Assembly (NCBI GenBank): GCA_964507325.1
Contig: CAZDQL010000081.1
Location: 1 to 29,586 of the forward strand
Length of the DNA stretch: 29,586 nucleotides
Source of the DNA: CAZDQL01 sp964507325
GTDB lineage: Bacteria; Planctomycetota; UBA1135; GCA-002686595
Direction of reading: 5' to 3'
Part shown: in pieces, positions 15,304-22,699 of the stretch
Numbering within the stretch: position 1 is the stretch's first letter
Layout: every line of letters begins with the position of its first letter
Position numbers and translations under genes: made by a program
Notes under the pieces: model-generated
Databases searched by the model: none
Seen by the model: the letters and a program-made list of their open reading frames with translations, nothing else
Told to the model about the DNA's origin: nothing

Positions 15304-16026
15304 TCAAAGGCTCGCCGGTGCGAGCAGCGCCAGCATGTCGCCGACCGCCTTGTCGACGCCGTCGAAGACCGCCCGGGCGACGATCGCGAAGCCGATGTTG
15401 AGCTCCTCCAGCCCTGCGATCGCCGCCACCGGCGGCACGTTGTCGTGGTCGAGACCGTGGCCCGCGTTGACGCGCAGGCCGATCGAGAGGGCGTGGGCGG
15501 CGGCGCGCCGCAGGCGCTCCAGCTCCGCCTCCCGCTCCGCCCCCGAGGCGTTGGCGTAGGAGCCGGTGTGCAGCTCGACCCAGCCCGCTCGCACCTCCAG
15601 CGCCGCGTCGAGCTGGGCGGGCTCTGGATCGACGAAGAGGGAGACCTCACCGCCCGTCTCCGCCAGCATCGGGACCGCCTCCGCCAGCCGGGCCCGCTCC
15701 GCCAGGACGTCCAGCCCACCCTCGGTGGTCACCTCCTGGCGGTTCTCCGGGACCAGGCAGAAGGCGCCGGCGCCGCTCCCGCGGGCGATCTCCAGGATCT
15801 CCCGGTCGAGGGAGCACTCCAGGTTGAGGACCCCCTTCACCGCCTCGCGCAGGTGCGCTACGTCCAGGTCCTGGATGTGCCGCCGGTCCTTGCGCAGGTG
15901 GCAGGTGATGCCGTGGGCGCCGGCCGCCTCGCAGCGACGGGCGAAGAGGATCGGATCGGGGAAGGCCTCGCGGCGCGCCTGGCGCAGGGTCGCCACGTGG
16001 TCCACGTTGACGTGCAGACGGAGCAT
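15304..16026 (-). CDS. pdxJ: Pyridoxine 5'-phosphate synthase PdxJ
   Basis: PdxJ closes the pyridine ring in the DXP-dependent vitamin B6 pathway, joining 3-amino-2-oxopropyl phosphate and 1-deoxyxylulose 5-phosphate to give pyridoxine 5'-phosphate. The 240-residue product has the family motifs LHVNVDHVATLRQAR (4-18), HLRKDRRHI (43-51), the catalytic Glu in NLECS (E70), ELHTGSYA (151-158) and VNAGHGLDHDN (186-196) with catalytic H190. Length agrees with known PdxJ of about 240 residues. It is the first gene of the minus-strand run pdxJ-dapA-TrmB and is divergent from rsmD, so its promoter should lie in the roughly 80-120 bp between them. No strong ribosome site is visible. Confidence 0.95.
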   Translation of the reverse strand: MLRLHVNVDHVATLRQARREAFPDPILFARRCEAAGAHGITCHLRKDRRHIQDLDVAHLREAVKGVLNLECSLDREILEIARGSGAGAFCLVPENRQEVTTEGGLDVLAERARLAEAVPMLAETGGEVSLFVDPEPAQLDAALEVRAGWVELHTGSYANASGAEREAELERLRRAAAHALSIGLRVNAGHGLDHDNVPPVAAIAGLEELNIGFAIVARAVFDGVDKAVGDMLALLAPASL

Positions 16027-16090
16027 GATGGCCCATTGTAGATCCGCGCCCCGGTCGGAGACGGCTCCGCGAGGGGGCCGCCGGGGCGGC

Positions 16091-16099
16091 GGGGAGGGG
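16091..16099 (+). promoter_or_regulatory. Strong Shine-Dalgarno that bears on the rsmD start
   Basis: GGGGAGGGG lies 7 nt before an ATG at 16107 that is in frame with rsmD. The family start (MRIIAG) is 13 codons further on, at 16146, with no comparable site. Either rsmD has a 13-residue extension, or this purine tract is coincidental. A small hairpin (GGGTA 16126-16130 with TACCC 16136-16140) lies between the two starts. Confidence 0.45.
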
Positions 16100-16145
16100 T
16101 GTAGTGATGCAATGCCCCGGCGGGGTGGGTATCACCTACCCCACG

Positions 16146-16706
16146 ATGCGCATCATCGCCGGCGAATTCCGCGGCCGCCGCCTGGCGAGCCCGGAGGGAG
16201 CTCCGACGCGCCCCATGTTGGACCGGGCGCGGGAGGCGCTCTTCTCGACTCTGGGAGAGCGAGTCGTCGGTGCGCGGGTCCTGGACCTCTTCGCGGGCAG
16301 CGGCTCCCTGGGCATCGAGGCCCTCAGTCGCGGGGCCGAGCACGTGCGCTTCGTCGAGCGCGACCGTCGCGCGCGGCGGGTCCTGTCGGAGAACGTCTCC
16401 ACCTTCGCTCTGGAAGCGCGCAGCGAGTGCCGAGCCGGCGACGCCCTCGATCCGGAGAGCTGGGGGGAGGAGCCGTGGAACCTGGTCCTCCTCGATCCCC
16501 CCTACGCGATGCTGCGCGACCCGGGCACGCGGTCACGAGTGCTCGAGGCCGCGGTCCGGCTCGCCCGGGAACGGGTGGCCGCCGGGGGTGCCCTGGTCCT
16601 GCACACGCACCCACGCGACCTACGCGCGGGTGACCTGTCCCCGCTGGAGGCGGAGGAGCGCGTCTACGGACACACGGCGCTCTGGTACGCGTGGGTGGGG
16701 GAGTAG
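16146..16706 (+). CDS. rsmD: 16S rRNA (guanine966-N2)-methyltransferase RsmD
   Basis: RsmD methylates G966 of 16S rRNA using S-adenosylmethionine. Counted from MRIIAGEFRGRRL, the product is 186 residues, slightly shorter than the ~198 of E. coli. It carries the SAM-binding motif VLDLFAGSGSLGIEAL (45-60), the acidic motif FVERD (69-73) and the catalytic motif LLDPPYAM (115-122). TRPMLDRAREALFSTL (21-36) is the usual N-terminal substrate segment. The ATG at 16146 fits the family, but an ATG at 16107 has a much better ribosome site and would add 13 residues. The gene diverges from pdxJ and converges on the EamA transporter, and usual RsmD neighbours such as coaD are not present. Confidence 0.93.
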   Translation: MRIIAGEFRGRRLASPEGAPTRPMLDRAREALFSTLGERVVGARVLDLFAGSGSLGIEALSRGAEHVRFVERDRRARRVLSENVSTFALEARSECRAGDALDPESWGEEPWNLVLLDPPYAMLRDPGTRSRVLEAAVRLARERVAAGGALVLHTHPRDLRAGDLSPLEAEERVYGHTALWYAWVGE

Positions 16707-16732
16707 GTCGGCGCGGGACCCCCCTGTCCAGC

Positions 16733-17632
16733 TCACCTCAGGAGCGCCACCAGCAGCACTCCCCCGAACCCCAATGCAAGTCCCGCCAACCGCCGGCGCG
16801 TCACCGGCTCGTGCAGGATCAGCACCGCCAGGAGGAAGGTGAACAGCGTCGCCGTCTGGTTGAGCGCCGAAGCGACCGAGGCGGAGGTGTACTTGAAGCC
16901 CCCCATCCACAGCAGCAACGACACGTAGGTCCCGATGAAGGAGCCGGGGATCACCACCTTCCACGTCCGGCGGTCGAGGAGCGGCGCCAGGGTCTGACGC
17001 GGGGTGCGCATCAGGGGCAGGATGGCGATCGTGGCCACCAGCCCGCCCACCATGCGCCAGGCGGTCATCCAGAGCAGCGGCCAGTCGTCCATGAAGGGCT
17101 TCACGATCACGATCGAGACCGCCTGGGTGAAGCAGGCCCCCAGGCCGAAGGCGATCCCGACGGCGAGCTGGGCGCGGGGGATGTCGCGGATCCTCTCGCC
17201 ACCCCAGCCCACCGCCACCACCGCGCTCAGGATCAGGAGCACGCCCACCATCTGGAGGAAGCTCAACCGCTCGCCGAGGAAGATCGCGCTCAGGAAGATG
17301 ATCGACGGGCTGTAGGCGGTGTTCACGATCGCCTGTCGCCCGGCGCCGATGCGGTTGAGGCACAGGAAGAAGCAGAGATCCGCGACGCAGATGCCGATCA
17401 CGCCGCTCAGCACCAGCAGGAGGTAGTGCTGCAGGAGGACCCCCTCCGGCGCCGTGCTGCCCAGGGCCCAGGCGGAAAGGACGACCAGAGGCGTGGCGAG
17501 CAGGTTCTTGAAGAGGTTCAGCGCCATCGGGGGCACGACCTCTCCGGACTTCCGGTAGAGGATGACCGCGACGGACCAGGCGAGCGGGGAGAGCAGGGCC
17601 AGGATCTCGCCGATGTAGGGGATTCCCTCCAT
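16733..17632 (-). CDS. EamA/DMT-family membrane transporter
   Basis: This ~299-residue protein belongs to the drug/metabolite transporter superfamily. It has about ten hydrophobic helices in two EamA repeats, the first ending near LGERLSFLQMVGVLLILSAVVAV and the second near LHEPVTRRRLAGLALGFGGVLLVAL. These are the family's characteristic 'GE/HEP...G..LI..G' repeat ends. Typical EamA proteins are 290-300 residues and export or import amino acids, nucleosides or other small metabolites; the substrate cannot be predicted. The start is given at ATG 17632; a TTG two codons upstream (17638) is also open. It follows the thiamine-binding protein gene by about 20 bp on the same strand, which hints at vitamin transport, but only by association. 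Confidence 0.9.
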   Translation of the reverse strand: MEGIPYIGEILALLSPLAWSVAVILYRKSGEVVPPMALNLFKNLLATPLVVLSAWALGSTAPEGVLLQHYLLLVLSGVIGICVADLCFFLCLNRIGAGRQAIVNTAYSPSIIFLSAIFLGERLSFLQMVGVLLILSAVVAVGWGGERIRDIPRAQLAVGIAFGLGACFTQAVSIVIVKPFMDDWPLLWMTAWRMVGGLVATIAILPLMRTPRQTLAPLLDRRTWKVVIPGSFIGTYVSLLLWMGGFKYTSASVASALNQTATLFTFLLAVLILHEPVTRRRLAGLALGFGGVLLVALLR

Positions 17633-17653
17633 CGTCAACAGGGCAGTGCGTCC

Positions 17654-17956
17654 CTACTTCTCGAGCTCGCTGCGCACCGCGCCCAGCTTGTCCTCGATGC
17701 CCTGCTCCTTGTCGACGCGCGACCCGAGTCGGATCGTGGTGGAGATGCGCGCCGCGCCACCGGCGTGCAGCTCCTCGTGGATGCGCTTCACGGCCGCGAA
17801 GACGGTGTCGTAGTCCCCCTCGATGTTTGTCCCGTAGCCGTGCAGGAGAACCGGTAGCCCCGTCTCGACCAGGATGGCGTGCGCCCGCGCCACCTCCTTG
17901 CGCACGCTGGTGCGACCGGTGCTGGGGACCACGCAGATGTCGGCGATGACCTTCAT
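17654..17956 (-). CDS. MTH1187 family thiamine-binding protein
   Basis: This 100-residue protein matches the small MTH1187/YkoF-like (UPF0045) family, which forms ferredoxin-like homo-oligomers reported to bind thiamine. Diagnostic parts are the start MKVIADICVVP, the middle LLHGYGTNIEGDYDTVFAAV and the end RISTTIRLGSRVDKEQG. Length matches the family. A much longer open frame continues upstream to 19213, but that extension is the antisense of the FG-GAP gene and is not real. The ATG at 17956 gives the correct family N terminus, although no clear Shine-Dalgarno is seen. The gene precedes an EamA transporter on the same strand and diverges from the FG-GAP gene at 18080. A role in storing or delivering thiamine or its precursors is inference. 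Confidence 0.9.
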   Translation of the reverse strand: MKVIADICVVPSTGRTSVRKEVARAHAILVETGLPVLLHGYGTNIEGDYDTVFAAVKRIHEELHAGGAARISTTIRLGSRVDKEQGIEDKLGAVRSELEK

Positions 17957-18066
17957 GCCGAGAGGATAGCGCCCGCCGAGGACGACCGTCGGTCCGAGGT
18001 GCTCCCAGTGGCCATCTTGACGAACCGGCGGGTATGCAGTGAGCTGGGTGAAGCCCCCTTCCAGCC

Positions 18067-18072
18067 AGGAGG
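18067..18072 (+). promoter_or_regulatory. Shine-Dalgarno fixing the start of the FG-GAP gene
   Basis: AGGAGG sits 7 nt before the ATG at 18080. It selects MASARRRARLLTG, the beginning of a signal peptide, over the longer open frame that reaches back to 17879. Confidence 0.8.
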
Positions 18073-18079
18073 CAATCCC

Positions 18080-19498
18080 ATGGCTAGCGCGCGACGTCGA
18101 GCGCGGCTCCTCACTGGTGTGGTGGGGGCTGCGGTGCATCTGAGTCTCTCCACTCCCGCCGCGGCCCAGCTCGACCTCGGAGGTGAAGAGCTGGTCCAGG
18201 CCAGCGGCGTGGATATCGCCGTACCTCCCTACTCGGTGCCCACCTTCGCACACTGGGACACCGACGGTCTGCCGGACCTGATCGTCGGCCAGGGCTCGAG
18301 CAGCGGCAAGGTGCGCGTCTACCTGAACGTGGGTACGCCTTCCGCGCCCCTCTTCTCGAGCTTCTTCTACGCCCAGTCGGGAGGCAGCGACCTGGTCGTC
18401 ACCGGCTCCGGGTGACTGGGGGCCTTCCCCCTGGTGGTCTACTGGGACGCAGACGCACGCAAGGACCTCTTGATCGGTTTGTCCGACGGCAAGGTCCGGC
18501 TCTTCACCAACATCGGAACGGACGACGATCCGACCTTCGACGGCGGGACCTTGCTCGAGGTGGGGCCCGCGGGCTCCAAGGTGAACATCGACGTCGGCAG
18601 CCGCGCGACCCCCAAGGTCGTGGACTGGAATGCGGACGGCAGGAAGGACCTGGTGATCGGATGCATGTCCGGCACCCTGCGGGTCTTCCTGAACGAGGGC
18701 ACCCACACGGACCCCGACTTCCTCGCAGCGACCTACGTACAGGAGAACGGCGGCAATCTGGTCGTTCCCGGAGGGCGCTCTAGCCCGGCGATCGTGGACG
18801 TCGATCGCGACGGGAAGAAGGACCTCTTGGCGGGGAACACCGCCGGCCAGCTCCTCTACTACCGCAACCTGCGCACCGACGCGGCGCCCGCCTTCTCCGG
18901 GTACTCCCAGGTCGAGGCCGATGGAGTTCCGATCGACCTCGTCCCCACGCGCTCCCGGCCTTCGGTCTGCGACTGGACCGGCGATGGGCTCTACGACGTG
19001 TTGATCGGAGCCAGTGACGGCAAGGTGCACCTCTACCAGGGAGTGCTGCGTATCGAGTCCTTCTGCTTGGGCGATGGATCGGTCCTGCCCTGTCCCTGCG
19101 GCAACGAGAGCCCGCTCGGATCGGGAGAGGGGTGCGAGAACTCCACCGGAGCGGGCGCGCTGCTCACCTTCAGTGGCACCAACCTGATCGCAGAGGACGA
19201 CCTGGTCCTGCACGTCACCCAGGCGCCGCCCTCCATGTTCGCAGTCTTCGTGCAGGGAGGGACCTTGGCGAGCGCTCCCTTCGTGGACGGAGTCCTCTGC
19301 CTGGGCGCGCCTCTCTGGCGGCTCGAAACGGTGACCTTGGACGGCGCCGGCCAGGGCAGCACCACGGTGCCCCTGGCGAGCACGGGCGGCGTGCTACCGG
19401 GGCAGAGGGTCTACTACCAGGCCTGGTATCGCGACCCGAGCGGGCCCTGTGCCCAGGGGGGCAACGTCAGCGGCGGGTTGGCCGTCGACTGGCGCTGA
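18080..19498 (+). pseudogene. Secreted FG-GAP repeat protein with one in-frame UGA (codon 112): pseudogene, recoded gene or sequence error
   Basis: Read through the UGA at 18413-18415, this is a 472-codon secreted protein. It has a signal peptide (MASARRRARLLTGVVGAAVHLSLSTPAAAQ) and five FG-GAP-like repeats, such as FAHWDTDGLPDLIVG, VVYWDADARKDLLIG, VVDWNADGRKDLVIG, IVDVDRDGKKDLLAG and VCDWTGDGLYDVLIG. A Cys-rich C-terminal domain follows (CPCGNESPLG, ENSTGAGALLTFSG, VLCLGAPLWRLETV, YYQAWYRDPSGPCAQGG) of a kind I associate with planctomycete secreted proteins. The UGA falls in GSG-UGA-LGAFPLVVYWDAD. Downstream, 360 codons stay open in the same frame, with no ribosome site for re-initiation. 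Without readthrough only a 111-residue fragment is made. The codon is one change from TGC/TGT (Cys). Other genes here end in TGA, so general UGA reassignment is not supported. The gene is monocistronic, with an excellent AGGAGG. Confidence 0.8.
18413..18446 (+). other. In-frame UGA followed by SECIS-like hairpin with GGUCU loop
   Basis: Directly after the UGA (18413-18415) GGGGG (18418-18422) can pair with CCCCC (18427-18431). An alternative hairpin further on pairs CCTGGT (18430-18435) with ACTGGG (18441-18446), including two G-U pairs, around the loop GGTCT (18436-18440). The loop begins 21 nt past the UGA. In E. coli fdhF the SelB-bound loop also carries GGUCU, at about 19 nt. The first hairpin would be melted by a ribosome paused at the UGA. 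The same bases encode LVVYWD, a conserved repeat motif, so chance resemblance is quite possible. Confidence 0.3.
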
Positions 19499-19548
19499 CG
19501 TCACCCGCCAACATCTCGGCCACGGTCCGACCCGACTCCGCGACTCCA

Positions 19549-21084
19549 CTAGCGCACCCCGATGGCCCCAGCCGCCAGGCGCCCCGGGGTGGCGGTGATG
19601 CCTCCGCCTGGATGACTGCCGCCGCCGCCCAGGAAGAGCCCCTCGATCGGCGTCGCGTAGCGCGCCGTCTCGGGCGACGGGCGCATGAAGAGTTGGTCCA
19701 GGGCGACCTCCCCGTGGTGCAGGTGTCCGCCGGTCAACGCGTGGCGCTGCGCCAGGTCGATCGGCGTCAACACCTTACGCGCCACCAACGCCTCGCGCGC
19801 GCCAGGGGCGTAGCGCTCCAGGGTGGAGAGCGCCAGGTCGCCGAGCTCCTCGCGCCGCGCGTCGCTCCAGCCCCCCTCGAGGTCGAAGGGGGTGTAGTGC
19901 ACCAGCATCGAGACCACGCTGTGCCCCGGCGGCGCGAGCTCCGGCTGCGAGACGGTGGGCACGTGGATCTCGAGCAGCGGCGACTCCGGGAAGCGGCGGT
20001 ACTTCACCAGGTCGAAGGCGCGCTCGATCTCGTCCAGGCTGCCCCCCGTGCGGGCGAGCTCGATCGCCTGCCCGGGACGGGAGGAGAACTCCAGCGCCGC
20101 GCTCAGCGCCAGGTGGACCACCGAGGTGGTCCCGCGGGCACGGAAGACGTCGATGCGGTGCTCCAGACGCCTGCTCAAGGCCTCCGGCGCGAGGAGCTCC
20201 AGGAACGTCCGCTTGGGGTCGCAGGTCGCCACCACGCTCGGTGCTCCGATCTCCTCGCCCCCCGCCAGGGCCACTCCCTGCACCTGTCCCCCGCGCACGA
20301 AGAGGCGCGCGACCTCGCACCCGGTGCGGATCTCCACCCCGTGCTCGCGGGCGCCCGCCTCCAGGGCGCGGATGAGGGCCGCCCCCCCGCCGGCGACCGC
20401 GCCCTGGGCCACGCTCTCCCAGAAGAGGAGGTTGATGTTGCTGCCGGCGGACCGGGGCCCCATGTGGGTCCCCAGGACCGCAGGCCCCGCCAGGCCCGCC
20501 TTGAGCAGTTCCGTCTCGAACCACTCGTTAAGCCAGTCCGCAGCGCACATCGGCGTGGCGCGCAGGAGCTCGAGCATGGCCCTGCGACCCAGACGACGCA
20601 GACCGACGCCCTTGAGCGCCAGTCCCCAGGAGGCGCGCCGGGAGGGATCGCCGAGGTCTGGAGGGGCCTGGTTCCAGAGGGAGGAGAGCACCGGTCGCGC
20701 GCGATCGATGAAGTCGCAGTAGTCCCCGTAGCGCGCCGCGTCGCGCCCGCTCAGGTGCGCGATCTCGCGCCGCGCGGCGGCCCGGTTTCCTCCGATCAGG
20801 AGCCCCGGCCCGTCCCGCTCGGGGAAGAGGACCGCCGGTCGCTCGGCGTCGCGTCGTAGGCCGTGGCGCTCGAGCTCGAGCTCTTCCACCACCTCCGAAG
20901 AGAGGCGCGTGGTGTCGTGCAGCGTTCCAGTGGTGCGGTACCCCGGCGCGAACTCCTCCCCCGCCGCCAGTCCCCCCAGCATCTCCTCGCGCTCGAGGAG
21001 CGTCACCATGTGCCCCGCCTTGGCCAGGAGCGCCGCCGCGGCCAGCCCGTTGTGCCCTCCACCGATGACGACCACTTCGGGCAT
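19549..21084 (-). CDS. FAD-dependent oxidoreductase, PYROXD2/CrtI (phytoene dehydrogenase-like) family, copy 2
   Basis: This 511-residue flavoprotein starts with the dinucleotide-binding motif VVVIGGGHNGLAAAALLAKAG and the conserved LEREEMLGGLAAGEEFAPGY. It ends with GLFLGGGGSHPGGGITATPGRLAA, the C-terminal FAD-binding signature of the CrtI/PYROXD2 family. The middle has HMGPRSAGSNINLLFWESV and VVATCDPKRTFLELL. No carotenoid genes are nearby, so carotenoid desaturation is unlikely; members of this group are usually annotated only as NAD(P)/FAD-dependent oxidoreductases. It begins 2 nt after the stop of its paralog (21087-22697), with GGGAGG 8 nt before the ATG. It is the last gene of the GcvT-like/oxidoreductase operon. 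The substrate is unknown; action on an amine or methylated compound is suggested only by the GcvT-like partner. Confidence 0.88.
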   Translation of the reverse strand: MPEVVVIGGGHNGLAAAALLAKAGHMVTLLEREEMLGGLAAGEEFAPGYRTTGTLHDTTRLSSEVVEELELERHGLRRDAERPAVLFPERDGPGLLIGGNRAAARREIAHLSGRDAARYGDYCDFIDRARPVLSSLWNQAPPDLGDPSRRASWGLALKGVGLRRLGRRAMLELLRATPMCAADWLNEWFETELLKAGLAGPAVLGTHMGPRSAGSNINLLFWESVAQGAVAGGGAALIRALEAGAREHGVEIRTGCEVARLFVRGGQVQGVALAGGEEIGAPSVVATCDPKRTFLELLAPEALSRRLEHRIDVFRARGTTSVVHLALSAALEFSSRPGQAIELARTGGSLDEIERAFDLVKYRRFPESPLLEIHVPTVSQPELAPPGHSVVSMLVHYTPFDLEGGWSDARREELGDLALSTLERYAPGAREALVARKVLTPIDLAQRHALTGGHLHHGEVALDQLFMRPSPETARYATPIEGLFLGGGGSHPGGGITATPGRLAAGAIGVR

Positions 21085-21086
21085 GG

Positions 21087-22697
21087 CTACACCTCCCTCG
21101 AGCGCAGGAGCGCCTTGGCCGCCAGCTCACCCGGCGCACCCATGACCCCTCCTCCGGGGTGGGTCCCAGCGGCGCACATCCACAGGTTCCTGACCGGGGT
21201 CCGGTAGCGCGCCCACCCCGCGGCGGGACGCAGGAACAGGAGCTGCTCCAGGCTGAGCTCGCCGTGGAAGATGTTCCCCTCGGTCAAGCCGTACTCCTGC
21301 TCCAGGTCCCAGGGGGTCAGCACCTGACGGTGCAGGATCGAGTCCTTCAGGGTGGGGCAGTACTCCGCCAGGGTGTCGATCACCGCGTCGCCGAAGGCCT
21401 CGCGCTGCTCTGGCCAGTGCTCGGGTCCCTCGCTGATGAAGTAGGGCGCGTACTGCGCGAAGATCGACATCACGTGCTTGCCCGGCGGAGCCACGCTGGG
21501 GTCGACCAGCGAGGGGATGACCACGTTCAGGTAGGGCTGGCGCGAGAAGCTGCCGTACTTGGCGTCGTCGAAGGCGCGCTCCAGGTACTCCAGGGAGGGC
21601 GCGATCGCCACGTCCCCGCGCACGTGGGGGCCATCCCCCGGCCGGCAGGAGAAGTCGGGAAAGCGGTCGAGAGCCAAGTTCACCTTGCCCGAGCTGCCGC
21701 GCAGCTTGTAGCGCCGGATCTGCGTCAGGAAGTCGTCCTCCAGGTGCTCCTCGCCCACCAAGCCCAGGAAGGTGCGGTGGGGGTCGCAGCCGGAGACCAC
21801 CACCTTGGCCTCGAACGCGTCGCCGTCCGCGAGCACCACCCCCCGCGCGCGGCCATCCCGCACCAGCACCCGCTCGACCTCGCACTCGGTGACGAGCTCC
21901 GCACCGTGGGAGCGCGCGGCGCGCGCGCAGGCCAGGCTGACCCCTCCAGTGCCCCCCTTGGAGAAGCCCCACGACCGGAACGCCCCGTCGATCTCGCCCA
22001 TGTAGTGGTGCAGGAGCACGTAGGCGGATCCCGGCGAGTGCACGCCGAGGAAGGTCCCGATGATGCCGCTGACCGACATGGGGGCCATCAGCGTCCTGGA
22101 CTCGAACCACATCTCCAGGAAGTCCACCGCGCTCATGCTCATGAGCTTGTGGTTGAGGTACTGGAGATCGGCGTCGAGGCCCTGCACGCTCCGGCCCAGC
22201 CGCAGGATGCGCCACAGCTCGCGCGGGTCGAGAGAGGTGGGGTCCGGTGCGGGTTGGTCGATGAAGCGCTTGGCGACGCGGGCCAGTTGGCCCATCGCCA
22301 GACCGAACTCGGGCAGGGTCTCGGCATCGCGCTTGCTGAAGCGCTCCACCTCGCGGCGCGTGCGGTGGGGATCGCTCCAACGCGCGAGGGAGTCCCCGTT
22401 GGGCAGGGGCAGGAAGGAGCACTCCAGCGGGATCAGCTCCATCCCGTGCCGCGCCAGGTCCAGCTCGCGGATGATGTGCGGGCGGAAGAGGCTGACCACG
22501 TAGGAGAGGACCGAGAACTTGAAGCCGGGGTAGACCTCCTCGGTGACCGCCGCGCCGCCGAGCACGTGACGTCGCTCGAGGACCGCCACCCTGCGCCCGC
22601 CGCGGGCCAGATAGGCGGCGCAAACCAGGCCGTTGTGTCCGCCGCCGATGACGATGGCGTCGTAGCTCCTCTTCTCGGGTCGCGTGGCGGTTTGCAT
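21087..22697 (-). CDS. FAD-dependent oxidoreductase, PYROXD2/CrtI (phytoene dehydrogenase-like) family, copy 1
   Basis: This 536-residue flavoprotein is a clear paralog of the next gene. It carries AIVIGGGHNGLVCAAYLARGG near the N terminus, VLERRHVLGGAAVTEEVYPG after it, and WMCAAGTHPGGGVMGAPGELAA at the C-terminal FAD site. It also has GTFLGVHSPGSAYVLLHHYM and SKGGTGGVSLACARAA, characteristic of PYROXD2-like proteins. The open frame extends to 24437, but that part is the antisense and overlap of the GcvT-like gene. The ATG at 22697 is chosen because GAGGG lies about 8 nt upstream and it begins 2 nt after the GcvT-like stop. The stop codon is 2 nt from the next start. Such tight spacing suggests the two flavoproteins and the GcvT-like protein act in one pathway or complex; the two may form a heterodimer. 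Confidence 0.9.
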   Translation of the reverse strand: MQTATRPEKRSYDAIVIGGGHNGLVCAAYLARGGRRVAVLERRHVLGGAAVTEEVYPGFKFSVLSYVVSLFRPHIIRELDLARHGMELIPLECSFLPLPNGDSLARWSDPHRTRREVERFSKRDAETLPEFGLAMGQLARVAKRFIDQPAPDPTSLDPRELWRILRLGRSVQGLDADLQYLNHKLMSMSAVDFLEMWFESRTLMAPMSVSGIIGTFLGVHSPGSAYVLLHHYMGEIDGAFRSWGFSKGGTGGVSLACARAARSHGAELVTECEVERVLVRDGRARGVVLADGDAFEAKVVVSGCDPHRTFLGLVGEEHLEDDFLTQIRRYKLRGSSGKVNLALDRFPDFSCRPGDGPHVRGDVAIAPSLEYLERAFDDAKYGSFSRQPYLNVVIPSLVDPSVAPPGKHVMSIFAQYAPYFISEGPEHWPEQREAFGDAVIDTLAEYCPTLKDSILHRQVLTPWDLEQEYGLTEGNIFHGELSLEQLLFLRPAAGWARYRTPVRNLWMCAAGTHPGGGVMGAPGELAAKALLRSREV

Positions 22698-22699
22698 CG

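Noticed and set aside
18413..18415. UGA read as Trp by a variant genetic code
   Set aside because: Several genes here (VCBS gene, dapA, clpB, sensor kinase, icmF, sigma factor) end in TGA with sensible C termini.
17654..19213. 519-codon frame containing the thiamine-binding protein
   Set aside because: The N-terminal ~419 codons are antisense to the FG-GAP gene; the family's true start is at 17956.
19549..22697. Carotenoid biosynthesis genes
   Set aside because: The flavoproteins resemble CrtI broadly, but their motifs fit PYROXD2-like proteins better and no crtB, crtE or similar gene is present.
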